From: Aphanomyces cochlioides
Taxonomy: Eukaryota; Oomycota; Saprolegniomycetes; Saprolegniales; Verrucalvaceae
Length of the DNA stretch: 64,000 nucleotides
Direction: 5' to 3'
NCBI GenBank assembly: GCA_019828595.1
Contig: JAHQRK010000019.1
Coordinates: 992,001 to 1,056,000 of the forward strand
Part shown: positions 21,872 to 31,285 of the stretch, one piece after another
Numbering within the stretch: the first letter of the stretch is position 1
Layout: the number at the start of each line of letters is the position of its first letter
Position numbers and translations under genes: made by a program
The notes under the pieces: model-generated
What the model was told of the DNA's origin: nothing
The model's database searches: none
The model's input: only the letters and a program-made list of their open reading frames with translations

Positions 21872-23457
21872 CACCTTTGCCCGATCAAGTTGAACACTTT
21901 TTGCCATCAATGTGGAGCAGATAAAAAATATCGGATTTCAGAGTCATTCTCAGTCAGAATTTTGCCTTCAATGTGAAATCCTTTTCCACCAATGTGAACA
22001 CAAAAGTTGCGCGCGAAGACAAGGCGCCTAGAACGTTCAGTCCAGTGGACCGGGTTCATTGAATTCGACGACCGTGGCAACTGCCACAAGCCGTTAAGTT
22101 CAATGAACTCATTCTACTGGACCACACGGATTGGCGCCTTGTCGTCGCGCGCAACTTTTGTGTTCGAGCTGAGTTGGCATCCATGAGCCTCTCAATAGTG
22201 AAGTGATGGTTCATTTCACAATTGCGGCGCTAGCCAAGTCGAGCAAAAAAGGCCCCACCACCGAGGAAAAACGCCGCGTTTTAGAGGCCTTCCATCAGGG
22301 CAACCCTGAATGGAAGACGATTGCCAGGCACAATGGTGTTTCCTTGTCGACCGCGCGGCGTGTGGTATTGAACAATCGTGCAGAAGTTTTGCCTCGTGTT
22401 GGGCCTCGGCAAGAGCGTACAAAAGTTACACCGCAAATGCTGGAAGCTTTTGAGCGCTACCTAGGTGAGAACTGCCTCTACATCCTCCAGCAGATGCAGT
22501 AATTTATCGCCGATGACTTTCGTGTTGTGAAGCTATCACTATCAACCATTAGTCGTCACATCCTTGGGATGCTTTTCACTCTAAAACAAACCCGTGTCGA
22601 GCCTATCACTTGCAACAATGAAGTGAACAAAGGAAAGCGACAGGCCTTTGCTCAGCAGCTCATTCAGCACCAACAAAAACAAGACTACATCGTCTATTAT
22701 GACGAAACAAACTTCAATTTGTATTGCAAGCGCTCGCAAGGCCGCTCAAAAATGGGAACTCGAGCTACTGTTGTTCTGCCTGCGAGCCACGGCCCAAATC
22801 TACAAGTGCAATGCGCAGTTTCCACTGTCGATGGGCTTGTGTGCTATCGCCTCGAGAGAGGTAGCATTCGAATGAACCAAAACGCAGCTTTTATTAAAGA
22901 AATTTATCAAGCTGTCAAAGCCAGCCCAACTTGGCAATCAAATTTCCAAGACAAGACAGTCGTTGTCGTCCTTGACAATGCACCGGCTCACTCTCAATCT
23001 GAGGTTCGCAGTGTGCCCCACGAAGACATGCGTTTGCTTCGCCTTGGCCCGTATTCGCCAATGCTAAACCCGATTGAGGGTTGTTTTAGCGTGTTGAAGT
23101 CTGCCATCAAGCGATTCTTAGCACTGCGCACTGAGCACATGTTCGATCGTCGTGACTTCGACACCTACCTCCAAGCACGCATGAGTTTGCTCGAAGAGGC
23201 AGCCAGAAATTCCATGGCTTCAATCACTCTGCCTGTCGTCGTAGTAGAGGCTCTGTTTTGCCAAAGAAACATTGCAAAGGCATTGGCATTGGAGGACATG
23301 CAATATGGCGTGTGACCAGATCACATTGATGGCAAAATATTTCACATTGATCGCAAAAATTGCGTGTTATATTACGTCTTGAATAAAATCAGCGTTTTTT
23401 ATTTTGTTTCTTTCCACATTGATCGCAAAAAGTGTTCAACTTGATCAGGCAAAGGTG
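21872..23457 (+). mobile_element. Tc1/mariner element B, complete with 48-bp terminal repeats
   Basis: The ends CACCTTTGCCCGATCAAGTT.. and its right-hand inverse (CACCTTTGCCTGATCAAGTT..) match over 46 of 48 bases, flanked by TA at 21870-21871 and 23458-23459. A subterminal palindrome (about 22003-22168: GTTGCGCGCGAAGACAAGGC against GCCTTGTCGTCGCGCGCAAC) lies upstream of the gene. The word CATTGATCGCAAAA is repeated near the right end. Confidence 0.9.
22203..23315 (+). pseudogene. Tc1/mariner transposase B with one in-frame stop
   Basis: A frame of 370 codons broken only by TAA at 22500-22502 (ILQQMQ-stop-FIADDF). The N-terminal helix-turn-helix (WKTIARHNGVSLSTARRVV) is followed by a DDE core: YYDETNFNLY (D), VVLDNAPAHS (D) and NPIEGCFSVLKSAIKR (E). 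It is the IS630/Tc1/mariner fold that cuts at TA. With matching repeats on both sides the copy would be autonomous but for the single stop. It is younger than the mariner copy it sits in. Confidence 0.88.
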
Positions 23458-23459
23458 TA

Positions 23460-24053
23460 GATTTTACGGACATATCTTCTGCACCTTAGACGATAAATTG
23501 AAATGAATTCAGTTAGACTTCGTCATCGTTCTGTCTTTGATCAATATCCTCAATATTTTCCATACGCTGCGACAGATTGGGGATTTGATCGGCAGATGGA
23601 GGAGGGATATCGAGAATAAAAGCTTCAATTGTAGACTTTCGTGACTCCAGTCGTTAGACGTGCGTCTCCAGGCGCCTGCCAAAGGCCTCCCAGTCGCGAC
23701 GAAGTATCATGGATCTCGAGATCAATGGGAGTCTGCCGAGGTTGAGATCATTTATCGTTCTTCTCGTTCTGAAGTGTGAAGAGAGAATACTCTTCATAAT
23801 CGATATTGTCAATTTCATTCGAAATTGTGAGGGGGGTCCGAAATGTATCGATTTTTCAAATCGATCTGCAAATCGCTCAGCCAATCAGAATCGAATATTT
23901 ACCTAATTCACACAAAACACACCCAGACACACGTGTAATTAATTTGGGACGTTTGCCATACTTTCCATTTATACTTGACTTCAGTATGATTGAATCGATT
24001 TGGAATTGAATTCGATTTTGGTATAAGAATACAAATTTGGGTGAAAAAGACAA
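23460..24053. other. Non-coding flank
   Basis: This is the remainder of the older mariner 3' flank and low-complexity sequence rich in ATCGAT and TCGAT words. It includes a CCAAT-type word (CAGCCAATCAGAATCG) that recurs at 26335 and elsewhere. Confidence 0.4.
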
Positions 24054-24319
24054 TAGGGGGTTTCAAAGTACTTTCTGGTTTGGTTGAAAAATTATCCAAG
24101 TATTTTTTGCGATACATGATTGGTTGAAATAACTCAGACACTATCTGAGGTTGACTGTCTTTTTCCAACAACGATTATCGTGGTTGAGGTCGAAAGTTCT
24201 GGCTGGTTGAGGTTGGTTTTGACACGGCCAAGCACGTCGCGTGGCCTCGATGAACCAAGCAAGTCTCAAGGAACCTCAATGGCATCGTGATGTTTGCACG
24301 TGCGGCGAATGCAAGGCTG

Positions 24320-25099
24320 TCAGTTTGGACGGCCGCAGCTCAATCGAAGTTTTGCTCGCATGGTTGACATACGAACCCCCTATCTCTGGCCGTTTTGTGA
24401 ACTTCGACGCATGGAAGGGGGGGCACACGGTCCTTGGCCGGGAAATCGAAGCTGGTTGTTGTCTGCACGGAATGTGCAGAAGTGCTCAAAAAGCATGGAT
24501 TCAACCGGGAGGCAGGTGCTGTGAAAAACAAACTCATTGAATTGACACAAAAGTTCTCCTCGTACTGCGACTTCATGTCAAGCACGGGAGAAGGTGTATT
24601 GAATGATATCAATGATAGGTTTCAGGGGGATGTCGAGAACCCAGAATATATTGCACAAATATCGGCTTTTGGAAAAGAGAAAACTAAAGATTTGCCGATA
24701 CTATCACGAGTTGTAGACCGTCAGGCTGGACAGGCCTGCAGCTATACCAATTGTCCATTCATCAACGGGTGATTCAAACGAGAAATCAGCATATGAATTG
24801 GTGATGTGATGCTAAATTATTTCTAACTAACGTTCGACATGTTGTAGTTGTTCGATGATGACTCGGCTATTGAGAAGGCTCAATCGGAGGTTGATGATCG
24901 CGACGACGACAGCTTTGGAGAGGAACCTTTGTACAATCCGGGGGCACCTCCACAGCCAACTTTGCAATGCACTGAAAGGGCACACAAGGTGAGGCTTATT
25001 AAAGCCGTACCAAATGGAGACTTGCAAGTGCCGGAGAAGCATCAAAATAAATTGAGCAAACGCATCAAGCTTGTTGGGGAAAAGACAAATAATAGGTAA
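24320..25099 (+). pseudogene. SANT-like partner protein of PIF element, frameshifted
   Basis: Three open blocks form one protein: 24320-24440 (SSIEVLLAWL.. DAWKGGHTVLGREI), 24440-24770 (CTECAEVLKKHGF, KNKLIELTQKFSSYCDF) and 24848-25099 (acidic then basic tail, SKRIKLVGEK). The pattern W-K-G-G..(28)..C-F-N/T-x-G-x-G-V matches Harbinger-linked SANT/trihelix proteins. A one-base slip is needed near 24440, and a GT-AG intron of about 76-80 nt probably lies between 24770 and 24847, though its phase could not be settled. The 3' end overlaps the residual transposase frame on the other strand. Confidence 0.65.
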
Positions 25100-25873
25100 A
25101 ATTCTCTTGTAGTCGTCACAAACAATCATCCCAGACATACAATAATATCCCTTTCTAGAGAAAAAATCTTCACATTGCGGTGAAGGCTTTGCATACACTG
25201 GAAAAAATGTGCCATCGACAAAGCCGACGCAATTTTCAAAACCGTGAGATTCCTCAATGCGCCTCGCAATCACATTTCTTTCATGGATAGATGGCCAAAA
25301 CACAACTCTCGCTTCCAACGACAAGATTGCAACCAAACAACGCTTTATGTACAAAGAAACAGTTCCTTCCGAGATGCCAAAGTAACGAGACAAAATTCCA
25401 ACCGACGCACCATTGCCAAATCGCCCCAATTTGGATAAAAACACCATCAATTGATCATGAGGAGGGGCTTGTTTCATGCTCGATCGGTTCTTGAAGATCG
25501 GATGATCCTTAATTAAATCAACTATTTGAAAAAAGCTTTGTTTCGACATTCTTGCCCCCCGGCGAAATCGTTTGTCATGAAGAGAGCAGATAAACTCGTA
25601 AGGCGGCGTATGTTTTGGTACTAGCTTTCGTTTCGAAAGGAGATATCGTTGAGACAAGATGGAATTCAACACCATGAGAAACAAAGATAAGTTGGATCGA
25701 CGCAAGGGACCAAGTATATGACCAGCAGTGAAATATAACTTCTTTCCAAACAGTAAAGCGAGGCACGCGTGGAGTTGTCCCTGAATTAATAAAAGCGTCA
25801 AATCAACCAAAGCGTGTTGACTGGGCGGTGTTGGGACATGGTTGATCTCGGACACCACAGACTGCACAAGCAA
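25100..25873 (-). pseudogene. PIF transposase, C-terminal half deleted
   Basis: The minus-strand frame from about 25873 encodes the front of a DDE_Tnp_4 transposase: a helical N-terminus (LHDKRFRRGARMSKQSFFQI), a helix-turn-helix (VGILSRYFGISEGTVSLYIKR, about residues 155-175) and the first catalytic Asp (GFVDGTFFPVY), followed by YYCMSGMIVCDDYKRI. The frame stays open past 25100 but from there is only the antisense of the SANT gene. The second D and the E are missing, so the copy cannot be active. The deletion brought the two convergent genes into contact. Confidence 0.78.
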
Positions 25874-26050
25874 ATGCTCGAGCTCCGAATGATTTGCTTG
25901 CGTTCACTGTGTCGGACCGTTCACTCCGACAAAGGAAAAATGGGGGCAGTCAGCTCAAAAGTTTATTCGTCTTTGATTAGCTGGAACGGAAGTAATATAT
26001 TTCCAACCAAACATCAATCCAACTTAGAGCACAAGTACTTTGAAACCCCC

Positions 26051-26950
26051 TAATATTTATTTATTTTTAAAGTTTTGGGCCGTTTCTGGTCGATTTGGCT
26101 GGATCGATTGAAACAATCGAACTCGGAAATTTTGAGTAGAACTCACAATAAATTTGGACGAAAAAGACAATACTACACCTTTTTACGTTCAAGTCGTGAG
26201 AATCCAAAGTTCAAGTTGATTGTGCGTTTGATACAAAATTGTGAGGAACTGTTTGAATCGACCGAGGTTTCGAATCGATTCGAATCGAACGGACTTCTCT
26301 GATTGGCTAGAATTAAAAAAATTAAAATTAGTCAGCCAATCAGAATCGATCAGCCACGTAACTCACGCAAAACACACACTGACACACACCACTTACGTAT
26401 GATGAAATCGATAGAATATCTTGTGTTGTTCAAACATGGTAGCCATCAATTTCTTCCTTCAATTGCATCACCAACACGATCCTGTTGGCATGGTTCCTCC
26501 AAAATATCCTATATGGCTACATTTCAATGAAATTAGACTTGAAAAGAAGACTCATTATGTTTTGGACCGATTTCAAGATTCCCTCAGTGAATGCAACACA
26601 CATACGGTAGACGTCTCGACGCTTGAATATCTCAACAGCAATGACATAGAGTCTCTTTAATCGACTCAAGCAGGTTGTTTGTACATTGAATTGTGGCGAT
26701 CATATGTGCCCATGGCCGTCCAGATCTTGATATGAGACCTGTAAGCATGACCTGACCTGGCGATGGTTCTACTGCCCGTGCTCATGTTAGGGGAAATGAG
26801 AGCGAAAGACGGAGCTCCATCAATTTGGCCATTCGGTGCATTTCGCATGGAATTTGAGTGTCGTCAACCACAAACTCACCCATGTCGTCAATTGAATGAA
26901 ACTGCGAAGCTGAATCACCCGACGTACAGTAGTACTACTCTGGATTTTAA
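26051..26950. other. Non-coding stretch with dispersed-repeat fragments
   Basis: This contains a copy of the ATCGATT/GATTGGCT dispersed repeat (26200-26400) and a short open frame (26421-26660) with the BED-finger-like phrase PKYPIWLHFNEIR but no zinc ligands. I would not call a gene. Confidence 0.4.
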
Positions 26951-26952
26951 TA

Positions 26953-28016
26953 CAGTCATCCCTCGAAATAGTGACCCCACTATAAATTTATAACCTTTCA
27001 TAATATATAAATTCTCAACTATACTAACATATACGTTTTTACAGTAAATTTCAAATTTCAAACTGAAAATCGAGCGCAAAATGGAGCGCATGCGACTTAC
27101 CCTCAAGCAAAAGCGACAAATCATTCAACACAAGGCAGAACACCCGTCAGCAACCCGAACTCAACTCCAACTGCGGTCAAAAGAGGAGTTTAAACTCAAT
27201 CGTTTGCCGTCAAAATCGACAATAACCTGTATATTGCACGGGATTGACAGCGCGGACAACGAGGTCGACGAGTCAAGAAGGCTAGACATGCACCACGTCT
27301 ACCCTACTTGGAGTCCCAGATCGTTGAGTGGATCAACATGTGTGAAAGTCTATCGTTGCCAATCGTAACGCACGCAGTCATCCGATTCAAAGCTCTTCAG
27401 TTGATGGGAGAGAGCAACCAACTGTCTCCCGTCGTCTTCTCAAAAGGTTGGTTTGAGAAATTTCAAAAGCGACATGGCATGAAGTCCCGCCGCGTACATC
27501 GTGAAGCTGGTTCTGTCGACCCCACTGTGGTTGAAGAAGGAAGAAAGTCATTGCAACGGATTACGTTCGACTACGAGCTCAGAGACATCTTCAACATGGA
27601 TGAGACTGCGTATTTTTACTGCGCTCAGGCTCAGAAGTCGATCTCGAAGAGTCGGCAATCAGGAAGAAAGGCCGTCAAAAAGAGAATCACGGTGGCTTTG
27701 ACAAGTAATGCTTGTGATGAAGCCCGCCCGCCACTGTTGTTCATTGGACAGAGTCGAAATCCCCGCTGCTTCGGAGGAAGTCGCCCAAGGATTTGGACTT
27801 ACAGTATGCCCAGTCACCCAAAGGTTGGATGAACTCTTCAATCTTTCGTACATGGCTCAAGGATTTCAATGACACAATGAAGAAGGCCAATCGCAAGGTC
27901 CTGCTTCTCGTCGACAATGTCTCAACTCACACGTACACCGAGGAGCTGACTCACGTCACTCTCCACAAATTGCTCTCTGGTACGACTGCCTTCCTACAAC
28001 CTCAAGATGCAGGAAC
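26953..28016 (+). pseudogene. pogo/Tigger transposase, frameshifted and interrupted
   Basis: The left terminal repeat CAGTCATCCCTCGAAATAGT (26953) precedes a coding region from ATG 27081. An N-terminal helix-turn-helix (LTLKQKRQIIQHKAEHPSAT) is followed, after a frame change near 27300, by a CENP-B domain (FSKGWFEKFQKRHGMKS) and DDE_1 residues FNMDETAYFY, then a frame change near 27800, then LLLVDNVSTHTY and LQPQDAGTAYL. Coding similarity stops at about 28016, directly after the third Asp, where an AT palindrome has been inserted. The right end of the element is not found nearby; a matching end lies at 63040-63080. Confidence 0.8.
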
Positions 28017-28190
28017 AGCATATCTTAGCTTATCAATATATAGCTTATCAATAAATATCATATATTGAATCAAGTTTTCATCTTATCAATATATAGCTTA
28101 TCAATATATGATATATATTGATATAAGATATATATTGATATATGATATATATTGATAAGCTATATATTGATAAGATGAAAACTTGATTGC
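28017..28190. mobile_element. AT-rich palindromic insertion (hairpin MITE)
   Basis: Positions 28068-28188 form a near-perfect 121-bp palindrome with outer arms AATCAAGTTTTCATCTTATC / GATAAGATGAAAACTTGATT around ATATTGATAT-type repeats. A preceding half-copy (28017-28067) carries the same TAGCTTATCAATA units. It interrupts the pogo gene. Confidence 0.7.
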
Positions 28191-28229
28191 TTATGTGCTG
28201 TGTTTGATTGCAACCTTGGAAAACTAACA

Positions 28230-28470
28230 TATTATGTTATTGTGCTTTTTGGGGAAATTTCCCAATTAGGCGCGGTTTGTTCAATCGTTCCAAATTTGTT
28301 TTAAGCCATTTGATTGGCTAATAATCGAAAAATTCGACTAATTTGACAAAATATGGTACTTTTTTTCGAATCAGCCAATGAAATCTATGGGATCGGTTTG
28401 CGGATCGATTTGCCGGCGCGATTCGATTGAGCACCAACCCAAAATTTGTATCAAATCGATAATATATAGA
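28230..28470 (+). repeat. Dispersed repeat R1, copy 1
   Basis: Shares an ordered set of words with 34735-34965: ATTGTGCTTT, then TGATTGGCTAAT, then TCAGCCAATG, GGATCG, GCGCGATTCG / GCGTGATTCG and TTTGTATCAAATC. Further fragments occur at 28975-29100, 26200-26400 and 63180-63300. Confidence 0.55.
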
Positions 28471-29900
28471 AGTTTGTATATGACTGGCTGAATACAGATG
28501 TTTTTGTAGTATCTACTAGTTCTAAATAGTATCTACTAAATAGTGGATAATGCAAAATTTTATTGTGCTTTTGCTGTAAATTTCTATTTTTTGCGTGATT
28601 TCTCAATTTCAGCAAAATGACGCCTTCAACCGCGCCAGAGGGAAAATATGGCGATAGGCTTCTTTAAAGCGGGTCCGTCCTAGCTCTACAATTACTTGTC
28701 ATCAATTATAAGCATTATTCATCGTTGTGACGAGCAAAATCCAATGCGTTGTCGCTTGTAACCCACTATTTCATCCAGCATTTGTGAAATCGTACATGCT
28801 GATAAGTTAGTGAGCATTTTGCCCAGTCAAAACAGCCGTATCTTGCGTCACACGCTGCTCGCGGCTTCCTTATGAGTAATTTGAATCATCTCGTCTGTCT
28901 GTATGAACGGACGAGCGTGGACAAAGGAGCATGATCGATGATTGTTCATGTCTCGACATTGTAGTTTATAATTGACCAATCAAATCAATTAATATTATAG
29001 TTTGATCCAATCAGATGCGTGATCGATTGGCGGCGCGATTCGACTGGCGTGATTCGTTTGCACAGGAAGTGGAAATTTGAACCAAATATATAAAAATAAT
29101 AGTACTATATCCATGGACAATCCAAATCACTACTGTGGGAGAATCGAAATCACTTGAAAATTGTATGTGAAAGTGGTTTTCAATGTCTCATCGTCCATTG
29201 GACAAATGGCGAACCATTACAACTTTCACGATGTGATTTGTCGATTTATACCCAATACAAAGCAATTTGAGTGCACTTTATAAAATTATACACCTCAGAA
29301 GGAAAACCGGCTTTTATTAAAATCCAGTAGTAAATCGCTCGTGATCGTGATATTTGGCTACACGTATCTGGGTGCACTCTATGATCACTTGTTTGTCATC
29401 GCGAGTTGTGGAGGGATGGGAGTCTCATCCCTCCACAACATCATCAACAAACTGGTCGCAATTCCATGTTTCTCCTTGGCTAGTGCAATACACAGCTCCT
29501 TTGGCACTGTGGACCTTGCTAGAAGAACAACATGGCAATGCGATAGAGTTCCTTCTAAGTGTCCTGTAAGCCAGTGCTACATACTAGTATGCTTGAACGT
29601 CGTTTATTGTGGTACCTACAGTACTCGACATGGGTCTTTCGTTCCACCGCTAACGTTAGTCGCCCCTGGACTGAGGAGTACGTGCGGTCATCTCCAGGAC
29701 ATATCACTGCTTTATGCGTTCAACCAAACATAAAGAAATGGCGGCATCAGAGACAAAGGAAGTCCAAGCCCAAGAGAAGTCGCTCTCTTTATTCCTGGGT
29801 GCACGCGTCACAAGTTTTGCTTTGTTGTGACTCACAACAAAGCTGATCAAATAGCTTGGGACATGCATCGCGACACGCTCATCGACTTGAACCAACAATT
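28471..29900. other. Intergenic region upstream of secreted-protein gene A1
   Basis: Contains fragments of repeat R1 (28975-29100) and a perfect 13-bp-stem hairpin at 29406-29438. An open plus-strand frame (29341-29733) has no recognisable domain, and I do not support it as a gene. Confidence 0.4.
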
Positions 29901-29920
29901 GTTTCACACTGCTCGGTCGT

Positions 29921-29944
29921 GCTCATTTTGAAATTTGCCTTGTC
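29921..29944 (+). promoter_or_regulatory. Oomycete-type initiator and conserved leader of A1
   Basis: GCTCATTTTGAAATTT matches the oomycete initiator consensus GCTCATTYYNCAWTTT at 15 of 16 positions and is followed by GCCTTGTC directly before the ATG. The same arrangement (TCATT, 5-6 nt, AAATTT, GCCTTG, ATG) precedes the genes at 61828, 41475, 43316 (AATT variant) and 8519. It probably sets the transcription start, giving a very short 5' UTR. Confidence 0.7.
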
Positions 29945-30301
29945 ATGCGTCTACTCCTCGCTGTCCTATTTGCACTGATTGCCTTGACCGATGGTGTGCT
30001 TAAGAGAAAGATGGAAACGTTGCCTACGATAAAAGAAGACAAAGAGATGAAGTTTACCAAGCAAAAACCGCCTCAACAGAGTCGATATGCCCCCAAAGGC
30101 TTCGATGCGAGAACATCATACCACGTATGGGAGCCAAAAAAATCGTTTGGTGACCGGGTCCGCGGTGCTGCGGCCAAGATGAGTTCGTGCGTTGGAGCGT
30201 GCGTTAAAGGCAAAGAGACAAAAAAGGGTCCGTTGGAGCGTGTTTCGGGAGGACAAGTAGTGGCGCCAGCGAGTTACCGTCGACGAAGTCTTCTTTTGTG
30301 A
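29945..30301 (+). CDS. Small secreted protein, subfamily A (A1)
   Basis: An intact 118-residue protein. Residues 1-17 (MRLLLAVLFALIALTDG) form a typical signal peptide with no later membrane segment, so the product should be secreted. The mature part is basic and lacks a known domain. Its C-terminal half has KKSFGDRVRGAAAK followed by SSCVGACVKG, matching KKSTGARVRGAVSK..SMVGKCIGG of the 61828 gene, with a conserved VG-x-C and a second, non-aligned Cys. It is single-exon and starts right after the conserved leader, which fixes the ATG. The flanks are transposon remains. Size, export signal, short UTR and TE-rich setting are those of oomycete effector genes, but there is no canonical RxLR-EER, and an effector role is inference. 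Confidence 0.75.
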   Translation: MRLLLAVLFALIALTDGVLKRKMETLPTIKEDKEMKFTKQKPPQQSRYAPKGFDARTSYHVWEPKKSFGDRVRGAAAKMSSCVGACVKGKETKKGPLERVSGGQVVAPASYRRRSLLL

Positions 30302-31285
30302 TAAGAGCCAAGAATCACGTTGGTCCACAATGCAACGACAGAGCTCATGCAAGTAGCGACCTGCAGACTGAATTCCTGTGCTTTCGACACCGATGATAGT
30401 GCAGACAGTCACTTAATCAATATCGTGAGCGCTATACTTGACTAGCATAGTTGTTCGATTCATCCATGCGCTCATACAGTGGTGTGAACACTGGCAAGAT
30501 GGAGGACACATTCCGTGGAGTAGAGTGAAAAAGCAGAGGTCACGGTAACTTCCACACATGGAAAGGTTGCCAGCCCGGAGGGGTAGAGAGGAAGATCGAT
30601 GCATTCAACTACACTAGAGTCGCATATTCTCTGGCTTCATAAAAAGCTTTCCATGAAGGACAGAGCACAATTGATTCTAAACAAGGACATCCATAGACGC
30701 GGTTTCGCGCGTCATGAGGAGAGCGAGATGCCACATTTTTTGTTGTGGAGCTATGTCAAGTTTCTCAGAGTTTGAGGGAGCTCGATTTCCTTCGGATTAT
30801 GTCACAATGTCGTTGATCATGTCGCGAAGACAATGCCATTACACAGGGAAGGATGCAATCAGTTTCAAACGACTGTCCATGCGCTTCTCGATGAGAAAGA
30901 GCTCAGTCGCGTTATTAAGCTTCATCTCTGCTACGTCGCTCTCTGCCTCTCGCTCGAATTGTTGAATGCGTGAGCTTATCACCATGGACATGCGTTTCTG
31001 ATGTGCATCCGTCGACCACATTTTTACGATGAGTGAGGTGTCTTCGGGCCTGTCTAAGACGACAGCTTCGCGATGAGGCGCCAACCTGCAATTGCAGAAT
31101 AAAAACACTGGCTTCATTCCATCTTATAGGTAGAACAACCTTTCGGAATATCTAGTTGTAGTAAGAAAAAGTTGGACGGAAATTGGATCACCTTTTAAGT
31201 GTATATAGTGGGACACAAACATTTCATTATCGTTCGCTTTGTCGTCTTGGTCATTCTTGGGAGGTCATTCGACGCCTCTTGCGCA
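30302..31285. other. Region between A1 and Crypton 2
   Basis: Mostly non-coding. A minus-strand frame at 30839-31117 follows a possible acceptor (TTGCAG) and reads as a short amphipathic segment (SSRIQQFEREAESDVAEMK) ending IASFPV; it could be a last exon of an unknown gene. Weak evidence only. Confidence 0.35.

Larger units (their letters stand above)
24056..26050. mobile_element. PIF/Harbinger-type element with truncated transposase
   Basis: Inverted ends GGGGGTTTCAAAGTACTT (left) and AAGTACTTTGAAACCCCC (right) flanked by TA. Inside are a SANT-like gene (plus) and a transposase gene (minus) in convergent order, as in the element at 15603. Confidence 0.75.

Noticed and set aside
29341..29733. 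Open frame of 130 codons upstream of secreted-protein gene A1
   Set aside because: It begins with GTG, has no domain, contains a perfect hairpin and shows no splice-supported extension. Treated as chance.
29945..30301. Calling A1, A2 or B1 canonical RxLR or CRN effectors
   Set aside because: There is no RxLR-EER pair and no LxLFLAK. Only [RH]xLA in subfamily B is vaguely similar, so the name is not justified.
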